Origin: Bacillota bacterium
GTDB lineage: Bacteria > Bacillota > Clostridia > Clostridiales > Clostridiaceae
Assembly: GCA_030706015.1 (NCBI GenBank)
Contig: JAUZPI010000006.1
Span: forward strand, 1-64,000
Direction: 5' to 3'
DNA: 64,000 nt
How positions within the stretch are numbered: the first letter of the stretch is position 1; every line of letters starts with the position of its first letter. The position numbers and the translations under genes were made by a program. The notes beneath the pieces were generated by a model that was not told where the DNA came from, did no database searches, and saw only the letters and a program-made list of their open reading frames with translations. This document shows positions 44,031-52,758 of the stretch, one piece after another.

Positions 44031-44165
44031 ATGAAAAAGAGGATTATAGTAATGATATTGATAACTGTGATTTCATTACCTAAAGTGGTTTATGCAAAGG
44101 AGCAAAAAGAAAATAATATAGCTAAAAATAAAGCTCAAAGTACTGCAGTAAAAAGCATTAATTAA
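44031..44165 (+). CDS. Small secreted or membrane-tethered peptide (44 residues)
   Basis: A 44-residue open frame: KKRIIVMILITVISLPKVVYA is a good signal peptide with an AxA-like end (VYA), leaving a short, polar Lys/Asn/Gln-rich mature part (KEQKENNIAKNKAQ and STAVKSIN). GAAAGGTGG sits 7-10 bases before the ATG. No family is recognised. Its position, divergent from sigI and behind a SigI-like promoter, suggests a SigI-controlled exported peptide. Confidence 0.6.
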   Translation: MKKRIIVMILITVISLPKVVYAKEQKENNIAKNKAQSTAVKSIN

Positions 44166-44265
44166 TTGCCGTGATTGGTAAATTTACATATGAAAGTTGG
44201 TGGTATAGCGTGGATAAATACCACCGATTTTTTTACTTTAGAAAATATTATTATGAGGTAATAAA

Positions 44266-45072
44266 ATGAAAACAGATAGAATGATATATATACTTTTGGC
44301 ATTGCTAAACAAAGAACATGTAACAGCTGCAGAATTGGCTGAGCATTTTAAAGTATCAGTGAGAACTATTTACAGAGATATAGAAGCATTAAATATGGCA
44401 GGTGTTCCTATTTATGCGAAGACGGGGGCAGAAGGCGGCTTTACTATATTAGAAAATTATAGATCAGATAAGCAGCTGATAAGTGAGGAAGAAGTGACTT
44501 CAATAATAACAGCCTTGAAAAGCAATATAAGTCAAAAAGAAAAGATAAGGACAATAAAGGAAGCATTAGAGGAAAATAAAATACTAAGTTTTAAATATAT
44601 AAATTATAGTAATATTAATTCGGAAAGAATAGTGGAACCAATTAATTTAATCTTTAAAGGGTTTTGCTGGTATTTAAGTGCATATTGCAGAAAAGAAGAA
44701 ATTATCAGTGTATTTAGATTGTCTAAAATGGAAGACTTAAAAACGTTAAACCATAATTATGAACTAAAAGAAGAGCTGCTTAATAAAAAAGAAAAGAAAA
44801 CCTTTGGAATGAATAAACATGCATTTAGTGTCAATAGTTTCACAATGAAATTCAGTGCTAGAGTTAGATCAAAGGTTCTGGAATATTTTGATGAAGAACA
44901 ACTAGAATACATGGATGATGGCAGTATGAGGGTAGATATAGACTATCCAGAAGATGATTGGACCTATGGCTTTATTTTAAGCTTTGGCGCCGATGCAGAA
45001 GTGCTCAAGCCTCAACGTTTAAGAGAGAGTATAAAAGAAAAAAGCAGTAAAGTTTATGATTTGTATAAATAA
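44266..45072 (+). CDS. YafY-type HTH/WYL regulator, shorter paralog
   Basis: A 268-residue regulator with the HTH_11 N-terminus (DRMIYILLALLNKEHVTAAE, then LAEHFKVSVRTIYRDIEALN) and the WYL ligand domain (ILSFKYINYSN, 'INLIFKGFCWYLSAYCRK', 'VFRLSKMEDL') and C-terminal extension. It is a clear paralog of the protein at 47440 but lacks about 40 residues just before the WYL domain, where the other has 'MATTVDDNKLTSIIEKMK' and VLDFSPWGS. The reading frame is intact. The small stem after it matches that of the paralog, so gene and terminator were copied together. Its targets are unknown. Confidence 0.92.
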   Translation: MKTDRMIYILLALLNKEHVTAAELAEHFKVSVRTIYRDIEALNMAGVPIYAKTGAEGGFTILENYRSDKQLISEEEVTSIITALKSNISQKEKIRTIKEALEENKILSFKYINYSNINSERIVEPINLIFKGFCWYLSAYCRKEEIISVFRLSKMEDLKTLNHNYELKEELLNKKEKKTFGMNKHAFSVNSFTMKFSARVRSKVLEYFDEEQLEYMDDGSMRVDIDYPEDDWTYGFILSFGADAEVLKPQRLRESIKEKSSKVYDLYK

Positions 45073-45096
45073 ACATGGCACAATGCTGTCATGTTT
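45071..45096 (+). terminator. Short hairpin after the first WYL gene
   Basis: AAACATG (45071-45077) pairs with CATGTTT (45090-45096), followed by ATATTTGTATT. The same layout follows the paralog at 48366. Confidence 0.6.
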
Positions 45097-45207
45097 ATAT
45101 TTGTATTCTTAAAATAGTATAATCAAGTTTTATGCAGTTGTTCTATATATTTGAAGTGAATGTCCGTATTATGTATAATAAAGATATAATCATAAAAGGG
45201 GAGAATA

Positions 45208-45885
45208 ATGATGGCAGAGATAAAATCAATTATATTCGATATGGACGGGCTGATGTTTGATACAGAAAGGCTTTCCTTTGCTTCATGGAGACAAGCCGCA
45301 GGTAAATACGGCTATGAGATTGAGGAAGAAATATTGAAAAAAACACTGGGTACTAACCTAATTAGAACTAAAGAAATATACATACAGCATTTTGGACAAC
45401 AATTTCCTATTGATGAAATAGTGAAGGATAGATTTGAAATAGCAGAGCAGCATATAATAGAAAATGGAGTTTCTGTTAAAGAAGGTTTATATGTCTTGTT
45501 AGATTATTTGAACAGCTTAGATATAAAGAAAGCGGTGGCCACATCTACCAGCAGAGAAAGAGCAACCAATCTGATTAAGATGGCTAATGTATATGAGCAT
45601 TTTGATTATATAATTTGTGGCGATGAAATTGAACAAGGTAAACCACATCCGGAAATATTTTTAAAGGCAGCTGAAAAGCTTGGATGTTTACCTGAGAATT
45701 GCATGGTACTAGAAGATTCTCAGACTGGGATATTGGCAGCTTATAGAGCTGGAATGATGCCAGTAATGATACCAGACTTAAAGGAACCAGATGAAGAAAC
45801 TCAAAAGCTGCTTTTTAGACAAATGAAAAATCTATCCGAAGTTAAATTGTTTTTAGAGGAGGTATATGCTTATAAGGCTATCTGA
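45208..45885 (+). CDS. HAD phosphatase, beta-phosphoglucomutase-like
   Basis: A 225-residue HAD subfamily IA protein. The nucleophile motif is FDMDGLMFDTERLS, motif II is VATSTSRERA, the motif III Lys lies in EQGKPHPEIFLKAAEKLG, and motif IV is MVLEDSQTGILAAYRAGM. An alpha-helical cap lies between. The DMDG(L/V)xxDTE form suits sugar-phosphate phosphatases and beta-phosphoglucomutase relatives. AAAGGGGAG precedes two adjacent ATGs (45208 and 45211); the second has the better spacing. Its 3' end overlaps by 16 bases the end of the convergent amidohydrolase gene. Confidence 0.92.
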   Translation: MMAEIKSIIFDMDGLMFDTERLSFASWRQAAGKYGYEIEEEILKKTLGTNLIRTKEIYIQHFGQQFPIDEIVKDRFEIAEQHIIENGVSVKEGLYVLLDYLNSLDIKKAVATSTSRERATNLIKMANVYEHFDYIICGDEIEQGKPHPEIFLKAAEKLGCLPENCMVLEDSQTGILAAYRAGMMPVMIPDLKEPDEETQKLLFRQMKNLSEVKLFLEEVYAYKAI

Positions 45886-47213
45886 TCTAAAATTTCATCC
45901 ACATTTTCTATTTTATTTATCTTAGGGTTATTGATGATATTTCCTCGACAGACAACCATATTAGGATTTGATAGCGTTCTTAAATTTTCTAAAGGGTTTT
46001 CATCTAATACTATAAAGTCAGCGGATTTTCCAACAGTCAATGACCCTGTTTCATTATCTATGCCAAGTATTTCTGCATTGGATTTTGTGGCAAGGTAAAT
46101 AGCCTGTTTATGAGTAATATCAGCGCATTTTACAAGGTAGTCCAATTCTCGCCAAGTATTGTAATGAGTTACGTAAGGCAGGGAAGCATCAGTGCCTATT
46201 CCTACCTTTACTCCAGCATTTATAGCCTGTTTTACCCCACGAAGCATTTTATTATATACAATTGAAGCATTTTTCCTTGAAATTTCGCTTACATTAGTGA
46301 GGGCTGTATCCAGACTGTGCATAGGAATAACTGCATATAGAGTTGATATAAGAGAAGAGTAGCCTCTAAGAGTTTTTGGATTGTTTTTAAAAAGTTCTAT
46401 CATTTCTTCATCCATTTCACTGCCATGTTCTATGGTATCCACACCCCCTAAAAGAGCTATTCTGACTCCTTCAGTACTTTCTACATGTGCAGCTACCATA
46501 AGGCCTATTTTGTGGGCTTCTTCACAGACAGCAGTAACTTCTTCTAGGGTCATTTCTAGTCTGCCAGCGTCTCCTACTTTTCTTGCGTCCACTATGCCGC
46601 CAGTGATACAAATCTTAATGAAATCTACTCCTAAAGTAACGTTTTGTCTTACGCATTTTCTTCCTTCCCAGGGTGAATCGCTGATTATGGATATAATCGA
46701 TGCTCCATGACCACCCGTTACACAGATGGCTGCACCAGAACCAATAAGTCTTGGTCCTAAATATTTATTATTATCAATTTCATTTCTTAGGGTAATATCA
46801 TCATACTGCTGGTCACCTAAACAGCGAACAGTGGTAACTCCAGAATTTAAAGCATTAAGCACATTATCTCTCTTAGAAAGTAATGCAGAGTTTTTTTTAC
46901 GTCTATTTTTCAATTTTTCTATAATGGAGATTCTAGATTTATCGGTATTATTGGCCTTCCAAGGGGAACCATTGCTAAATAAATGTACATGAGCGTTAAT
47001 CAGCCCAGGCATAATATATTTATGATTAATATCTATTATTGTAAAATTATCCGGTATTTTAACTTCATTTTTTCTGCCAATTTTACTTATGCTTCCTTTA
47101 TTTACACCATTATTATTGGTATTTTCTATTAGCATTATCATGTCATTTTTTGCATTGCTGTTTAAGTTACCATCAATTAAATTACAATTGATAAATGCAT
47201 AATTATTACTCAT
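45870..47213 (-). CDS. Amidohydrolase family protein (imidazolonepropionase/prolidase-like)
   Basis: About 447 residues of the metal-dependent amidohydrolase superfamily. The start is set at 47213 (AGGGATGA 8 bases before; residues MSNNYAFINCNLIDG). Metal ligands are visible: HVHLF after MPGLINA, the Lys in DFIKICITGGIVD, VAAHVEST, DTIEHGSEM and the Asp in GIGTDASLPY. The C-terminus closes the beta-sandwich with VGKSADFIVLDENPLENL. This arrangement fits the group of Xaa-Pro/Xaa-Lys carboxypeptidase-like hydrolases. No signal peptide. Substrate unknown; the neighbours are the HAD gene (convergent) and a WYL regulator (divergent), which may control it. Confidence 0.9.
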   Translation of the reverse strand: MSNNYAFINCNLIDGNLNSNAKNDMIMLIENTNNNGVNKGSISKIGRKNEVKIPDNFTIIDINHKYIMPGLINAHVHLFSNGSPWKANNTDKSRISIIEKLKNRRKKNSALLSKRDNVLNALNSGVTTVRCLGDQQYDDITLRNEIDNNKYLGPRLIGSGAAICVTGGHGASIISIISDSPWEGRKCVRQNVTLGVDFIKICITGGIVDARKVGDAGRLEMTLEEVTAVCEEAHKIGLMVAAHVESTEGVRIALLGGVDTIEHGSEMDEEMIELFKNNPKTLRGYSSLISTLYAVIPMHSLDTALTNVSEISRKNASIVYNKMLRGVKQAINAGVKVGIGTDASLPYVTHYNTWRELDYLVKCADITHKQAIYLATKSNAEILGIDNETGSLTVGKSADFIVLDENPLENLRTLSNPNMVVCRGNIINNPKINKIENVDEILDQIAL

Positions 47214-47439
47214 AATTTTATCATCCCTATCTACTAAAAAATAAATTTTATTATAATTATACATAAAATGTAAAATGTTTTAAATAAATCAGGGCTTTTT
47301 TCTACTATTATTAAAAATAGTTGTGAGAATTAACAAATTTTAAGAAGATAACATTTTTCCGAATTATGAGGTTATGTGATATAATTAGTAATTAAATATA
47401 AAGTTACAGGAAAATTAATGATATATACGAGGTAATAAT

Positions 47440-48366
47440 ATGAAGATTGATAGAATGCTTTACATACTTTTATCTCTCTTAAATAAAGACCAGGTAACAG
47501 CCGCTGAGCTGGCTGAGCATTTTCAAGTATCCGTGAGAACTATTTATAGAGATATAGAAGCGTTGAATATGGCAGGTATTCCTATATACGCTCAGCAAGG
47601 TTCAGGCGGCGGCTTTAGTATATTAGAAAATTATAAGCTGGATAAGCAGCTGCTTAAAGAGGATGAGGTAGCTTCAATAATAGCAGCCTTAAAAGGGATG
47701 GCTACAACTGTTGATGACAATAAACTGACTAGCATTATAGAGAAAATGAAAGCAGTAAGCAAACCCTCAAAGGAGATCTTAAGTAAGGAAGTTGTCCTTG
47801 ATTTTAGTCCTTGGGGCAGCAGTAAAAGGCAAAAAGAAAAATTAAAGCTTATAAAAAAGGGCATAGAGACCAATAGAGTATTAGCTTTTAAATATACTAA
47901 TTTAAGTAATAAAAGTTCAGACAGAGTAGTAGAGCCTATAAATTTAATATTTAGAGGATACTCTTGGTATCTAAATGCTTATTGCAGAAAAAAAGAAGCT
48001 GTAAGGGTATTTAGATTATCAAGAATTTCTGGATTAGAAATTCTTGAGGAAACCTACGAGCCTAAAGAAGAGCTTTTTTCTAAAGAGGATATTTCTTTTG
48101 GCATGAATAAGTTTAAGCCTAGTAACAATAAATTCATTATGAAGTTTTCGCCTAAAGTTATGGCAAGGGTTCAGGATTCTTTCGATGAAGAACAAATTGA
48201 GTATTTGGAAGACGGCTGCATGAGGGTAGAGGTAGACTATCCAGAGGATGAGTGGACTTATGGTTTTATTCTAAGCTTTGGCTCTGATGCAGAAGTACTG
48301 GGGCCACAGCATTTAAGAGATATAATAAAAGAAAAAAGTATTAAAATTTATAATTTATATAAATGA
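47440..48366 (+). CDS. YafY-type HTH/WYL regulator, full-length paralog
   Basis: A 308-residue regulator, near-identical at its N-terminus to the protein at 44266 (DRMLYILLSLLNKDQVTAAE, then LAEHFQVSVRTIYRDIEALN). It keeps the full linker and WYL domain ('ALKGMATTVDDNKLTSIIEK', 'VLDFSPWGSSKRQKEKLKLI', 'ILAFKYTNLSN'-type core, 'INLIFRGYSWYLNAYCRK'). The ATG has GAGGT 7 bases before. It precedes a GyrI-like gene by about 80 bases on the same strand, a common pairing of a ligand-sensing regulator with a ligand-binding protein. Divergent from the amidohydrolase. Confidence 0.93.
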   Translation: MKIDRMLYILLSLLNKDQVTAAELAEHFQVSVRTIYRDIEALNMAGIPIYAQQGSGGGFSILENYKLDKQLLKEDEVASIIAALKGMATTVDDNKLTSIIEKMKAVSKPSKEILSKEVVLDFSPWGSSKRQKEKLKLIKKGIETNRVLAFKYTNLSNKSSDRVVEPINLIFRGYSWYLNAYCRKKEAVRVFRLSRISGLEILEETYEPKEELFSKEDISFGMNKFKPSNNKFIMKFSPKVMARVQDSFDEEQIEYLEDGCMRVEVDYPEDEWTYGFILSFGSDAEVLGPQHLRDIIKEKSIKIYNLYK

Positions 48367-48390
48367 ACATGACATACTGCTGTCATGTTT
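48366..48390 (+). terminator. Short hairpin after the second WYL gene
   Basis: AACATGAC (48366-48373) pairs with GTCATGTT (48382-48389), then TATTTTTG. It is a copy of the hairpin after the paralog. Confidence 0.65.
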
Positions 48391-48445
48391 ATTTTTGTAT
48401 CATGTAAATATACACAGATAAATAATATATTTGAGGTGGTTTGCG

Positions 48446-49054
48446 ATGAGTAAGATAGATTATAAAAAGCAATTAAAAGAATTATATACAGGTAAAAAGG
48501 GTGTCTTTAATATTATAGAAATTCCTAAAAACAAATACCTTCAAATTCACGGCAGTGGAAATCCTAATACAAATCCAAGCTATAAGGCTGCAGTGGAGGC
48601 ACTATACACTATTGCCTACTCTGCTAAATTTATATGCAAGAAAAGTGAGCAGGACTTCGTGGTTATGCCTTTAGAAGGTTTATGGTACGCTGATGATAAT
48701 GATCTATTCCACTGCAGAGAAAAGGATAAGTGGAAATGGACAATGCTAATAATGATGCCTCCCTTTGTCACTGAATACATATTCAAGGAAGCTGTGGATA
48801 CAGCCAAAAAGAAAAAGGACAATGCAAAAATAGATGAGGTTTTCTTTAGGGAATATGACGAAGGACTGGCTGTGCAGACTTTACACGTAGGAAGCTATGA
48901 TGCTGAGACTCCTGTTATTGCGTCTATGCATGAATATGTTCTACAGCAAGGCTATAAATTGACTGGACTCCACCATGAAATATATTTAAGTAATCCCAAT
49001 ACTGTAGCAGCTGAAAAATTAAAAACTATTATAAGGCAGCCAATAGCAAGGTAA
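48446..49054 (+). CDS. GyrI-like small-molecule-binding protein
   Basis: About 202 residues of the GyrI-like/SOUL-type effector-binding superfamily: 'VFNIIEIPKNKYLQIHGSG', 'YTIAYSAKF', 'VMPLEGLWY', 'WKWTMLIMMPPFVTEYI', LAVQTLHVGSYDAETPVIA and GLHHEIYLSNP. The last block is typical of stand-alone clostridial members. The start at 48446 follows TTGAGGTGG. Such proteins bind hydrophobic or drug-like compounds. It probably works with the WYL regulator before it (inference). Confidence 0.88.
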   Translation: MSKIDYKKQLKELYTGKKGVFNIIEIPKNKYLQIHGSGNPNTNPSYKAAVEALYTIAYSAKFICKKSEQDFVVMPLEGLWYADDNDLFHCREKDKWKWTMLIMMPPFVTEYIFKEAVDTAKKKKDNAKIDEVFFREYDEGLAVQTLHVGSYDAETPVIASMHEYVLQQGYKLTGLHHEIYLSNPNTVAAEKLKTIIRQPIAR

Positions 49055-49159
49055 GAAAAAAGAGAAGTATCAATATAAGTTTTTTAATCTAATTTTAATT
49101 TTCCATTTCTATAATATAATGCAATTGAATTAAACGAAACTAGGGAGGAAAATTAACAT

Positions 49160-49948
49160 ATGAATAAACCTGTATCTGATACTATGCAGCAAGTAAAGCA
49201 TGTTCTTACTAAGGTTCCAGAAATTACAGTATATTTTTGGATTATAAAAATATTAACTACTGGTATGGGAGAAGTCACATCTGACTTTTTAGCCAATCAC
49301 ATGGATCCGGTAATTGCAGTAGCACTTGCTGGAATTTGTTTAATAGTAGCGTTAATAGTGCAATTCTCCTTACGCCGATATGTAGCATGGATTTATTGGT
49401 TAAATGTTATTATGGTGAGTATATTTGGAACTATGGCAGCAGATGTTTTGCATGTTGGATTTGGCATCCCATATGTTGCTTCAACCATATTTTTTGTGGT
49501 GGCACTAGCAATTATTTTTACAATCTGGTACGCAAGCGAGAAGACTTTATCTATACACAGTATCTACACTCGCCGTCGTGAATTTTTTTACTGGAGTACC
49601 ATATTAACAACTTTTGCACTTGGAACTGCGGTAGGAGATATGACTGCAACAACTATGCATTTGGGTTATTTCTTATCTGGTGTTATGTTTGCAGCTTTGA
49701 TTGCTATTCCAGCTTTAGCCTACTGGTTATTTGATTTGAATGAAATCTTTGCATTCTGGTTCGCTTATATAGTTACGCGACCACTTGGAGCCTCATTTGC
49801 AGATTGGGCTGGAGTACCTAGTAATCGCGGTGGTCTTGGCTTGGGAACTGGCTGGGTGAGCTTAGGCTTAACAATTATAATTTTCGGTATTGTTGGTTAT
49901 TTAGCAGTTACCCGCAAGGATGTTAAGGACGCAGCTATCTCAGGTTAA
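49160..49948 (+). CDS. COG4705-type membrane protein with internal duplication
   Basis: A 262-residue protein with about eight spans. Two halves repeat one pattern: VPEITVYFWIIKILTTGMGE with VTSDFL in the first, and REFFYWSTILTTFALGTAVGD with MTATTMHLGYF in the second. A conserved end RPLGASFADWAGVP, then RGGLGLG, closes the domain. The family is widespread and uncharacterised, sometimes noted as a probable membrane-bound transporter. AGGGAGGAAAA precedes the ATG. It is followed by a very strong terminator. Confidence 0.75.
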   Translation: MNKPVSDTMQQVKHVLTKVPEITVYFWIIKILTTGMGEVTSDFLANHMDPVIAVALAGICLIVALIVQFSLRRYVAWIYWLNVIMVSIFGTMAADVLHVGFGIPYVASTIFFVVALAIIFTIWYASEKTLSIHSIYTRRREFFYWSTILTTFALGTAVGDMTATTMHLGYFLSGVMFAALIAIPALAYWLFDLNEIFAFWFAYIVTRPLGASFADWAGVPSNRGGLGLGTGWVSLGLTIIIFGIVGYLAVTRKDVKDAAISG

Positions 49949-49954
49949 AATACG

Positions 49955-50002
49955 AAAAAGAACAGTGTAGTATAAATTTTCATACTACACTGTTCTTTTT
50001 TT
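49955..50002 (+). terminator. Strong intrinsic terminator
   Basis: AAGAACAGTGTAGTAT (49958-49973) is complementary to ATACTACACTGTTCTT (49982-49997), followed by TTTTT. Confidence 0.95.
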
Positions 50003-50301
50003 CATCGCTCATTACTTTTGTATTTAAACTTAGAAGGGGGGACCTCATAGGTTCAATTACTATTTTTCTACGAGAAATATATAACTATATATTTATATTA
50101 TATATTCAAGTTGTTAATTTAGAATAAATAGATTATTAACAAGTGTTGAACAATTAGTAAATTAGGTGTAAAAAAGCTAAGTATAACTAACAGTTATAAG
50201 AGCTTAAAAGCTAGGATACTAAAATAGCCCTTCTATATACTTAGAGAAGTCATACAAATATTGCAGTGTTTGTAATGATATCGAGTTTATGGAAAATTAT
50301 G
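50003..50301. other. Non-coding spacer, little recognisable
   Basis: A/T-rich spacer before the BlaI promoter. There is one isolated G-run (AAGGGGGGACC near 50035) beside a small dyad (GGACCT/AGGTTC) and one short palindrome (TAACT/AGTTA). No reading frame with a start was found. Confidence 0.5.
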
Positions 50302-50362
50302 TTGACAATCATATGTTACAAATGTAATATATAGCTAAGAAGTTAATATTACATTTGTAATA
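50302..50362 (+). promoter_or_regulatory. BlaI-type promoter with two operator dyads
   Basis: TTGACA (50302-50307), 17 bases, TAATAT (50325-50330). Two dyads of the TTACA/TGTAA kind overlap and follow it: TTACAAATGTAA (50316-50327) and TTACATTTGTAA (50349-50360), 33 bases apart. BlaI/MecI proteins bind such TACA/TGTA dyads, so the operon should repress itself. Confidence 0.85.
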
Positions 50363-50374
50363 GGAGGTTTTGAA

Positions 50375-50758
50375 ATGTGTAATGTACCGCAAATATCTGA
50401 TTCAGAATGGAAAGTTATGAAAATAGTATGGGCAAATAAGAGCTGTACTGCAAATCAAGTTGTGGAGGTATTGTCTGAAAATACAGATTGGCAGCCGCAA
50501 ACAATTAGGACCTTAATAAATCGTCTTGTAAAGAAGGGAGTATTAAATTACATAGTAGATGAAAATGATAAGAAGACCTATCACTATTTTGCTACAGTGG
50601 AAGAACGTCAATGCGTTAAGGCTGAAAGTCAATCTTTTTTAGATCGAGTATTTAACGGTTCTTTAAAGGTTATGATGGAGAACTTTGTATCTGATTCAAA
50701 ATTATCTGAGGAAGATATTGATGAACTTAAGCGTATCTTAGATAAAAAGAAGGGGTAA
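50375..50758 (+). CDS. BlaI/MecI/CopY family repressor
   Basis: A 127-residue winged-helix repressor: ISDSEWKVMKIVWANKSCTA, 'WQPQTIRTLINRLVKKGVL' (recognition helix) and the dimerising C-terminus 'FLDRVFNGSLKVMMENF', all typical. Length is as usual for BlaI. AGGAGG sits 9 bases before the ATG. It is cut by, or acts with, the M56 protease encoded 11 bases downstream. No beta-lactamase gene is nearby, so the controlled gene may be the operon itself. Confidence 0.95.
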   Translation: MCNVPQISDSEWKVMKIVWANKSCTANQVVEVLSENTDWQPQTIRTLINRLVKKGVLNYIVDENDKKTYHYFATVEERQCVKAESQSFLDRVFNGSLKVMMENFVSDSKLSEEDIDELKRILDKKKG

Positions 50759-50769
50759 AAGGTGAGCAT

Positions 50770-52590
50770 ATGAATTGGCTGTTAGCTATATTTAAAGCAA
50801 TACTGTATGCCAGTGCCCTTGGAAGCATTTTAGCCTGCACTATAATGATTGTTAAATTGTTATTAAAAGAAAAGCTAGGAGCTAGATGGCATTATTGCAT
50901 TTGGTTTTTGTTGATGCTTAGATTACTAGTACCTTATGCACCACAAAGCCCCATTAGTATTTTTAATTTGGCTCATATAAACGAAAATAAAATTTTGCAA
51001 AGTGACTATATAGCAGCAGATGAAACAAATTTCCCTGCAAGTAACCAATCACAGAATTTATCAGAGCAAGTAAACAAAATTTTAGTCAATCAAACAAACC
51101 AAAATGGCAGCTTCAAAAGTGAATCCTTGAGTAAATCAATATTAAATAAAGATACATTTATAAAGCTTGCATGCCTTCTATGGCTGGCTGGAGTGCTGAT
51201 ACTAGCAGTCCGTACATTAGTAAACACATTAGTGTTTGCATATAGATTAAAAAATCAGTGTATATGCAAAAATGAAGAAATTCTAGAATTGGTAAGTGGT
51301 TGCAAAGCAAAGCTAGGGGTAAAGGTCAATATAGCTGTTCTAGAAACAAAACTGCTTAAAGTGCCAGCAATATTTGGCTTTTTACATCCTAAACTATTAT
51401 TGCCTAAAGGTATAGATAAACAAATCAAGGCTAATGAGCTAGAATATATAATTCTTCATGAATTGGCTCATTTAAAGCGAAAGGACATAATTGTAGGCTT
51501 TATAGCTTGCATACTGCAGATTATACATTGGTTTAATCCAGTAATATGGTATGCATTTTACATAATGAGAGGAGATAAAGAGTCAGCATGTGATGCTCTT
51601 GCTTTGTCATATATTGATTCTGCAGATACAGTATCCTATGGTAATACCATTATAAAATTGCTTGAGATCTATTCAAAGCCAACTAATGTATATGGAATTG
51701 CATGTATTGTAAATAACAAGTCTCAAATAAAAAGGAGGATTACTATGATTTCAAGGTTTAAGAAAAACTCATATAGACTCACAGTGGCGTCTGCAGCTAT
51801 TTTACTTGTATTGGGTGGGGTAATGCTTACTAACGCTAAGAGTAACAATGTGATGGCTGCTAATAAGAGTTCTCAAGATACTAAAAGTGGAAAAGCTTCT
51901 GTGAACTTAAAACATACTGATATAACACAATATGTAGTAAAAGGGAAAAAATTTAATGGAAACATGTTAATTATAAATGACCCAACAAAACTAGTAGTAG
52001 GTTTTTCAAAAGATAATTTGAATATCGGGAAAACTACAAGTGAAATAGCAAAGGAAAATAATGCAGTCTGTGCAATAAATGCAGGAGGTTTTAACCAGTC
52101 ACAGGATGGAAAAACTATATCACCAACAGGCGTTATAATCCACAATGGAAAGATTATATTCAATGATTTAAAAGAAAGCAGTACAGAAATTGTAGGGTTA
52201 ACGGATAAAGGGTTATTGGTGGTTGGAAAACATTCATTAGATGAGATAAAACAGCTAAATATAAAAGAGGCTGTAAGTTTTGGACCAGCCCTTATTGTAA
52301 ATGGAAAGGCACAAGAAGCCCCAAATTGGGGAATTGCGCCTAGAACAGCTATAGGCCAGAAAGCAGATGGATCTATAATTCTGCTAACAATTGACGGAAG
52401 AAGTATAGAATCCATAGGTGCTACATTGGAAGATGTACAAAACATACTTATTCAATACGGAGCTGTAAATGCAGCCAATCTGGATGGTGGAGGATCTTCC
52501 ACTATGTACTATGACGGTAAGATTATAAATCATCCTAGTGAGTCAGATAAGGAACGTAAGGTACCGACAACCTTTATGGTATTAAATTAG
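50770..52590 (+). CDS. BlaR1-type M56 protease fused to a phosphodiester glycosidase (NAGPA) domain
   Basis: A 606-residue membrane protein. Residues 1-330 are the BlaR1/MecR1 M56 part: spans near 8-30, 36-55, 120-145, the zinc site ILHELAHLKRKD and the following Glu in 'GDKESACDALAL'. A last span lies near 333-350 (LTVASAAILLVLGGVML). Residues 380-606, predicted outside, are a NAGPA/phosphodiester-glycosidase domain: 'NNAVCAINAGGFNQSQDGK', 'SFGPALIVNGKA', PRTAIGQKADGSIILLTIDG and NAANLDGGGSSTMYYDG. Classical BlaR1 has a penicillin-binding sensor at this place. It should therefore sense or cut a cell-surface glycan phosphodiester and relay to BlaI. The frame is intact and translation follows blaI at 11 bases. 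Confidence 0.92.
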   Translation: MNWLLAIFKAILYASALGSILACTIMIVKLLLKEKLGARWHYCIWFLLMLRLLVPYAPQSPISIFNLAHINENKILQSDYIAADETNFPASNQSQNLSEQVNKILVNQTNQNGSFKSESLSKSILNKDTFIKLACLLWLAGVLILAVRTLVNTLVFAYRLKNQCICKNEEILELVSGCKAKLGVKVNIAVLETKLLKVPAIFGFLHPKLLLPKGIDKQIKANELEYIILHELAHLKRKDIIVGFIACILQIIHWFNPVIWYAFYIMRGDKESACDALALSYIDSADTVSYGNTIIKLLEIYSKPTNVYGIACIVNNKSQIKRRITMISRFKKNSYRLTVASAAILLVLGGVMLTNAKSNNVMAANKSSQDTKSGKASVNLKHTDITQYVVKGKKFNGNMLIINDPTKLVVGFSKDNLNIGKTTSEIAKENNAVCAINAGGFNQSQDGKTISPTGVIIHNGKIIFNDLKESSTEIVGLTDKGLLVVGKHSLDEIKQLNIKEAVSFGPALIVNGKAQEAPNWGIAPRTAIGQKADGSIILLTIDGRSIESIGATLEDVQNILIQYGAVNAANLDGGGSSTMYYDGKIINHPSESDKERKVPTTFMVLN

Positions 52591-52597
52591 TTTAATT

Positions 52598-52650
52598 AAA
52601 GGCTATATCTGTGATAGAATGTAGAAGAGCTAGTACAGATATAGCTTTTT
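52598..52650 (+). terminator. Intrinsic terminator after the BlaR1-like gene
   Basis: GGCTATATCTGT (52601-52612) pairs with ACAGATATAGCT (52635-52646) and a T-run follows. Confidence 0.85.
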
Positions 52651-52758
52651 CTTATATTTTTTTATTTGTAATAGAGGAAAAATATTTTTGTTGTTGAATA
52701 ATGTAATTTAAAGAATTAACTATATATTAATATGTAAAGGAAGGAGGTCTATATTGTT

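Noticed and set aside
46381..46992. Two plus-strand open frames of 88 and 109 codons
   Set aside because: They lie opposite the amidohydrolase gene, have no ribosome sites and encode no recognisable domain; they are shadows of that gene.
51873..52445. A 190-codon minus-strand frame
   Set aside because: It mirrors the phosphodiester glycosidase domain on the plus strand, which has clear motifs; composition is that of an antisense shadow.
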